Shown piece by piece: positions 39,514-43,675 of a stretch of DNA of 43,675 nucleotides. Position 1 is the stretch's first letter. Each line of letters opens with the position of its first letter. Under the pieces are notes generated by a model, which saw only the letters and a list, made by a program, of their open reading frames with translations, was not told the origin of the DNA and searched no databases. Position numbers and translations under genes: made by a program. This stretch comes from UBA922 sp964571295 (GTDB lineage Bacteria > Patescibacteriota > Patescibacteriia > Magasanikbacterales > UBA922), in assembly GCA_964571295.1 (NCBI GenBank), contig CAZNAO010000004.1, positions 1 to 43,675 of the forward strand, read 5' to 3'.

Positions 39514-40521
39514 TTATGATTCTTTTCCGTACTGCTTCTGATAATATTCCCGATACGCACCGCTTCTGCAACGCTCTACCCATTCCTGATTATCAAGATA
39601 CCACTGTACCATATTTTTCAATCCTTCTTCAAACGTAATTTTTGGTTCCCAGCCCAACGTTTCTTTTGCTTTGGTAAAATCAATTGCATACCGACGATCA
39701 TGTCCCGGGCGATCTTTCACATATTCAATATACGATTCATCTTTATGCATAAATTCCAACAGAAGTTTTACCACCTCGATATTCGCCATTTCACGGTTTC
39801 CTCCAAGACAATACGTCTCTCCGATCTCTCCTTTTTCCAAAATAAATTCAATACCACGTGCATGATCATCGACATGAATCCAGTCGCGCACATAAAGCCC
39901 ATCTCCATATACAGGCACTTTTTTGTCTTCCATCAGATTGGAGATAAAGAGTGGCAAAAATTTCTCAGGGAACATATACGGTCCATAGTTATTGGAACAA
40001 TTCGAAATCGTCATGGGAATTCCAAACGTATGATAATATGCACGGACCATATGGTCTGAAGCGGCTTTTGATGCGGAATACGGACTTCTCGGATCATACG
40101 GTGTCTCCTCGGTAAAGGGTCGATCACTCAAGGTAAGTGCTCCAAACACTTCATCAGTTGAAACGTGATGGAAGCGCTTATGGTATTCTTTTACCGCATC
40201 AAGAATGGTCTGTGTTCCGATGATGTTTGTTTTGATAAAAATAGTAGGATCCATGATTGACCGGTCGACATGAGTCTCTGCTGCAAAGTGCACCACTACG
40301 TCAACATCCTTGACTGTCTGAAATACCAGATCTCGATCACAGATATCTCCCTTTATGAACGTGTAACGCGAATCATTCGCAAAATCTACCAGATTTTCCA
40401 GATTTCCCGCATAGGTAAGAGCGTCAAAGTTGACTACATGGTCATGAGGATGATTCATGAGCCAGTAGCGGATAAAATTAGATCCGATGAATCCAGCACC
40501 TCCGGTCACTAATAACTTCAT
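39514..40521 (-). CDS. rmlB: dTDP-glucose 4,6-dehydratase
   Basis: A 335-residue extended short-chain dehydrogenase that makes dTDP-4-keto-6-deoxyglucose. VTGGAGFIGSNFIRYWL binds NAD at the N-terminus; HFAAETHVDRSI near 82, the catalytic STDEVFGAL near 120 (Asp-Glu pair), and YSASKAASDHMVRAY near 150 follow. CSNNYGPYMFPEKFLP and YVRDWIHVDDHARG complete the signature. It precedes the NRS/ER-like gene on the same strand, separated by the REP-like element, and should work with the nucleotidyltransferase at 30545. Confidence 0.95.
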   Translation of the reverse strand: MKLLVTGGAGFIGSNFIRYWLMNHPHDHVVNFDALTYAGNLENLVDFANDSRYTFIKGDICDRDLVFQTVKDVDVVVHFAAETHVDRSIMDPTIFIKTNIIGTQTILDAVKEYHKRFHHVSTDEVFGALTLSDRPFTEETPYDPRSPYSASKAASDHMVRAYYHTFGIPMTISNCSNNYGPYMFPEKFLPLFISNLMEDKKVPVYGDGLYVRDWIHVDDHARGIEFILEKGEIGETYCLGGNREMANIEVVKLLLEFMHKDESYIEYVKDRPGHDRRYAIDFTKAKETLGWEPKITFEEGLKNMVQWYLDNQEWVERCRSGAYREYYQKQYGKES

Positions 40522-40548
40522 AGATGTATCATTAACAGTAAAAAAAGG

Positions 40549-41082
40549 CTACACGTAATACCGTGCCAATGCCCATGTTGCAAGCGTCTGTCCGTCCCAA
40601 ATTTCATTATTTCGGATCAGATGCTCCACCTCATCTGGCCTGCGAAGTAATATTTCGATAAATTCGGTGTCATCGTTTGTTACATGTTCTGTCTCAGACA
40701 AACCCTTGGCCAGAAATACATGGGTAGTGTCAACAAACAATCCGTTGTGCGGCTCAAAAATGGAGAGATTAATGAACTCTTCGGCAGCATATCCGGTTTC
40801 TTCCTGCAATTCTCGTGCCGCAACCGCAGAAGGAACTTCACCTTTTTTAATTCCTCCACCAGGAAATTCGATACTGTATTTATCAAGAAGATACCGGTAC
40901 TGTTTTACCAATACCAGTCGTCCATCCGAAAGCATAGGCACTACGATCGACATGCCATTCGTCCGTCCGTAATAGTAGTCCCCATGTCTTCCGTCACCAA
41001 ATTCAAACACATCATGGATATATTTCCACCACGGATTCTCGTGAACAATCTCTTCTGAAACCTTTTTCAATGGAGAACTCAT
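40549..41082 (-). CDS. Nudix hydrolase, ADP-ribose/nucleotide-sugar pyrophosphatase type
   Basis: A 177-residue protein with a canonical Nudix box, GGGIKKGEVPSAVAARELQE followed by ETGY (about 82-105). The N-terminus KVSEEIVHENPWWKYIHDVFEF and the segment VVPMLSDGRLVLVKQYRY are typical of NudF-like ADP-ribose pyrophosphatases. It lies 8 bases after the HIT gene and 27 bases before rmlB, so it may be part of one transcript with them. The sugar setting allows a nucleotide-sugar substrate. Confidence 0.88.
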   Translation of the reverse strand: MSSPLKKVSEEIVHENPWWKYIHDVFEFGDGRHGDYYYGRTNGMSIVVPMLSDGRLVLVKQYRYLLDKYSIEFPGGGIKKGEVPSAVAARELQEETGYAAEEFINLSIFEPHNGLFVDTTHVFLAKGLSETEHVTNDDTEFIEILLRRPDEVEHLIRNNEIWDGQTLATWALARYYV

Positions 41083-41090
41083 AAAAAAAT

Positions 41091-41498
41091 TTAACTCTCA
41101 GTAAACATCTTCGCAATCTCTGTCACATCTTTCATATCCTCGTGCCGTACGACTGAATGCATACTCCCTCCCCCATCCCCTTTCCATCGTGGAAGAATAT
41201 GAAAATGAAGATGCGGAACCGCCTGCCCGGCAACCTCACCATGATTAAGTCCGATCGTAAATCCGTCCGGATTGAGCACGTTTAAGATTCGCTTCGCGGC
41301 TTCCTGCACACCCTTCATAACCGCTCCCAGCTCTTCAGAAGAAAAATCAAAAATAGTAGTTCCGTGTTTTTTGGGAATCACGACCGTATGTCCCTCGACC
41401 TTGGGGAATACATCCAAAAATGCCAAAACTTGACCATCTTCATAGATAGTATGATTAGGCAATTCACTTGCAATAATTTTGCAAAAGATGCAATCCAT
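41091..41498 (-). CDS. HIT family nucleotide-binding protein
   Basis: A 135-residue histidine-triad protein of the Hint type, which hydrolyses adenosine phosphoramidates and related AMP conjugates. DCIFCKIIASELPNHTIYED opens the fold with the usual Cys pair (3 and 6). LAFLDVFPKVEGHTVVIPKKH follows, and the triad HLHFHILPR (His 96, 98, 100) closes it. A structured intergenic inverted repeat lies 28-85 bases upstream of its ATG. It is transcribed together with the Nudix gene downstream. Confidence 0.93.
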   Translation of the reverse strand: MDCIFCKIIASELPNHTIYEDGQVLAFLDVFPKVEGHTVVIPKKHGTTIFDFSSEELGAVMKGVQEAAKRILNVLNPDGFTIGLNHGEVAGQAVPHLHFHILPRWKGDGGGSMHSVVRHEDMKDVTEIAKMFTES

Positions 41499-41525
41499 AG
41501 ATTTCGATGATATATGAGATAAGGG

Positions 41526-41583
41526 TGGGTCGGCTCCATGATCAATAGGATGCGGGTCCTTAAGAAAACAGAGGGCCGACCCA
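41526..41583. repeat. Long-range inverted repeat, candidate RNA structure
   Basis: TGGGTCGGC (41526-41534) and GCCGACCCA (41575-41583) form a perfect 9-bp closing stem around 40 bases. Inside are a small AGGA/TCCT hairpin (41547-41560) and a TGATCA palindrome. There is no U-tract, so it is not a simple terminator. It lies between the polytopic protein gene and the HIT gene on the minus strand. Confidence 0.45.
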
Positions 41584-41609
41584 AATCCAGACTACCTTAT
41601 TTTTGCTCA

Positions 41610-43670
41610 TTATTCAATCCCCGGAACCCATACAACCATGTCTCCGATTTTTTCTGGCTGTGTACTCATGAAGGTAGTAATTGCATCAATCTTTCCCTGG
41701 TTCACCGACTGCTCGGGCACCATAATCGCACAAAAAGAAGCACGGACAATATTTTGTGCAGTGATGATAATACTCTGACGAGGATCCCGAAGCAGCTCGG
41801 CATACAAAACAGTCCTCTCCGGTTGAGCAAATAAATAATCTTGTGGAAAACCCCCTCCCACAATCGCCTGCCCTGACAGCCCCTCAAGCGCAAGTAATGG
41901 CCAGGTATCGGCAATGACACAACTGTTCGTAACATCGGGCAGATGTTCCCATACAAATTGGGCAGCCTCCCGTTCAGACACTGAAACCACTCGCATATCC
42001 GGTCCGGAAGCTAGTGTGGTAGTACCGACCCAGCCGAAAAAAACGATAGAAAAGAGGATCACTGCAGCGGTCACGGTCCGTGACATCCGAAGATGATATT
42101 TTTCTATCAATGAACGGATGCCGTATACGGCGAGAAGTATGAGAAGTATAGATAAGGCAGGATCAAGTCTCCGTACAAATGAACGGTCACCCGACAGCAC
42201 ATACCACCCGATCATATATCCACCAAGAACGACACTGACAAGAAATCCGATAACTCTCCACTGAATTCTCTTCTCTGTCTTACATAAGAAAAAAATCCCG
42301 CTAGCGCATGCAGAAAAAAGAAGAACCATCATTCCGACCAAATGCCATCGAAATGAAGTGAACAGGTTCGACACATATGCGACTTCGGGAGTGTGGTTGA
42401 ACAAAATATTTCCGGAGTATATATCATGGGGACGGATCGCTGAGGCATAGAACCACCCGCTGAATTGCCCGATCATCTGCCTCATATGCGCGATGATCGT
42501 ATGCCAGTCGGAAAAATAACTGCTACGACTCACGATCTCAATTGCCGGAAACAAAAATATCCCGATGACAACCAAACTGGTCATTCCTGCTTTCCTGAGA
42601 AGATCGTTCTTCAGTCGTGTGATCTTCTGTAGTAAAAAACCTCCGGCAAACAAAAACAATAACATGAGAAAATAAAGCGTATACCCAAATACTGAAAAAA
42701 CGGCAAACATGCAAAGTATCCTGCGCTTCCAGGGTTCGGGATCATGAAGATGATGAAGATACAACATGAGGATAAAGAAAAATACGACGGTCCCGAGACT
42801 GACCGCAAGAGTGAGTCCGCCAAGCGCCTGCAGTGGAAAAAACAAAAAGGAAAGCGCGGAGACGATACGCGCATTTCGGCGTGACTGAAACAAATCGATC
42901 CCGATTCGATACAATATAAGCGGCATCAAAACCGACCAGAGGATCGGAATAAGCCATATATTTAGTGTGACCAGATCAACACTGAGCGTTTTTTGAAGTA
43001 ACAGCGTGGTTCCCCATAAATGACTATACACATATTTGTGTGGAATAATGAGTGCTTCCGGCAGGCTGATGCCATGAACTTCACGGATAAGGGCTTCGGG
43101 ACCGAAAAGCACGGGTAGAAGCACATCTCCCTGTGACACCTTCTCTTCGACGGCAATCATGCGCCACACGTCCCCGCCCCACGGATTTTCATGGCTGAGT
43201 GGCAGGTACAGATGCAACAGAACCGAATGCATGAGAAGCATGATCAAAAAAAACTTGGTCCGAACGGTGGAAAACAATACGATTCCGAGTATTACGGACA
43301 AGGCGAAAAATAACACCAAAAACCACGGCGATATGGTCTGCCAGGGAGAAAAAAGCGCTGATCCGCTTCGCGAGTGAAGCAAGAATGCGAATCCTGCTGC
43401 CCACAACACAAAATAAGCGGTCATAAACCATGACGGCCTTCCCCATACCGGAGCATATTTTTCGAATACGATAGGATTCGTAGCTTTTCTTCTGGTATTC
43501 TTTACACAGAGATACAGGACGAACGACAGCACTGCGGTCGCCGCATAGCTTGCCCACGCGACCAAAGGAGTAATGGTATACCACGCCGCAGGTATCGCAA
43601 GAAAGAATCCAAGCAAAAAAAATACCGTTGCGATACTGAAAATCTTGGTTACAAACATTCGGGAATTCAT
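41610..43670 (-). CDS. Large polytopic membrane protein, GT-C-like
   Basis: A 686-residue membrane protein with about 13 hydrophobic helices up to residue 560 and a soluble C-terminal domain of about 120 residues. An early outward loop holds ENPWGGDVWRM, an acidic pattern like the catalytic Asp loop of GT-C glycosyltransferases that use lipid-linked sugars. Later loops have SGDRSFVRRLDPALS and CVIADTWPLLALEGLSG. The surrounding glycan genes suit such a role, but sequence alone does not prove it. The ATG at 43670 is only 5 bases from the window edge, so the true start could lie outside. Confidence 0.7.
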   Translation of the reverse strand: MNSRMFVTKIFSIATVFFLLGFFLAIPAAWYTITPLVAWASYAATAVLSFVLYLCVKNTRRKATNPIVFEKYAPVWGRPSWFMTAYFVLWAAGFAFLLHSRSGSALFSPWQTISPWFLVLFFALSVILGIVLFSTVRTKFFLIMLLMHSVLLHLYLPLSHENPWGGDVWRMIAVEEKVSQGDVLLPVLFGPEALIREVHGISLPEALIIPHKYVYSHLWGTTLLLQKTLSVDLVTLNIWLIPILWSVLMPLILYRIGIDLFQSRRNARIVSALSFLFFPLQALGGLTLAVSLGTVVFFFILMLYLHHLHDPEPWKRRILCMFAVFSVFGYTLYFLMLLFLFAGGFLLQKITRLKNDLLRKAGMTSLVVIGIFLFPAIEIVSRSSYFSDWHTIIAHMRQMIGQFSGWFYASAIRPHDIYSGNILFNHTPEVAYVSNLFTSFRWHLVGMMVLLFSACASGIFFLCKTEKRIQWRVIGFLVSVVLGGYMIGWYVLSGDRSFVRRLDPALSILLILLAVYGIRSLIEKYHLRMSRTVTAAVILFSIVFFGWVGTTTLASGPDMRVVSVSEREAAQFVWEHLPDVTNSCVIADTWPLLALEGLSGQAIVGGGFPQDYLFAQPERTVLYAELLRDPRQSIIITAQNIVRASFCAIMVPEQSVNQGKIDAITTFMSTQPEKIGDMVVWVPGIE

Positions 43671-43675
43671 GCGCC

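Noticed and set aside
1..43675. tRNA, rRNA or transposase genes
   Set aside because: No cloverleaf with a TTCGA-type arm and CCA end, no rRNA landmark sequence and no transposase motif was recognised by reading.

Overview
The window looks like a chromosome segment of a Candidate Phyla Radiation (Patescibacteria) type bacterium. This is inferred from dense, compact genes, few Shine-Dalgarno sites before housekeeping genes, very short leaders, and SecA, MraY, RarA and bL9 genes mixed with many small unknown genes. TGA clearly acts as a stop codon (for example the ATGA overlap at 11594-11597), so this is not a UGA-recoded lineage. Most of the DNA looks to be of medium-low GC by eye; four short units are clearly GC-richer. 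I see no tRNA, rRNA, CRISPR array or transposase.

Layout. 1-2576 (minus): a cut C39-like peptidase, an unknown ParB-like protein, and a house-cleaning group (HAD, MazG-like, DUF1653, YjjX). 2630-5452: secA. 5572-7232 (minus): murB, hibernation factor and an unknown gene. 7278-9736 (plus): ATP-grasp ligase, NlpC/P60-like papain-fold protein and a small unknown protein. 9802-13527 (plus): mraY, an ATE/Bpt-like aminoacyl transferase, an Mpl/MurC-type ligase and a Nudix gene. 13619-14066 (minus): a small membrane protein and a LysW-like zinc ribbon, with a divergent PLP enzyme at 14135. 15048-17852: a Trm9-like methyltransferase/Nudix fusion and Elp3, divergent with abutting start codons. 17930-20537: a small basic membrane ORF, a Nudix gene, glyA and tsaE. 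20559-25118 (minus): rarA, a phospholipase D family gene, pyrG and rplI. 25205: era. 26107-29093 (minus): riboflavin kinase, S41 protease and murA. 29161: a PEGA protein. 30545-36645 (minus): a surface-polysaccharide operon of a sugar nucleotidyltransferase, four GT2 glycosyltransferases and a PGI/PMI. 36793-38300 (minus): two GC-rich Nudix units in tandem. 38499-43670 (minus): a plant-like rhamnose epimerase/reductase, rmlB, Nudix, HIT and a large polytopic membrane protein.

How they work together. Cell-wall synthesis (murA, murB, mraY, Mur ligase), secretion (secA), processing proteases and a rhamnose/glycan pathway form an envelope theme. Elp3 with a Trm9-like enzyme suggests wobble-uridine modification of the cm5U/mcm5U kind. 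Six Nudix domains plus YjjX, MazG-like, HIT and HAD proteins form a heavy nucleotide-sanitising theme.

The most unusual points are: (1) the Elp3/Trm9-Nudix pair; (2) four self-contained GC-rich single-gene units, all on the minus strand, each with its own promoter, a good Shine-Dalgarno site and paired 3' hairpins; (3) the ATP-grasp/NlpC-P60-like operon beside mur genes that themselves include an ATE/Bpt-like enzyme; and (4) repeated overlap of an upstream gene's terminator with the next gene's promoter. The only gene-poor stretch over 300 bases, 17853-18339, holds one of the GC-rich units.
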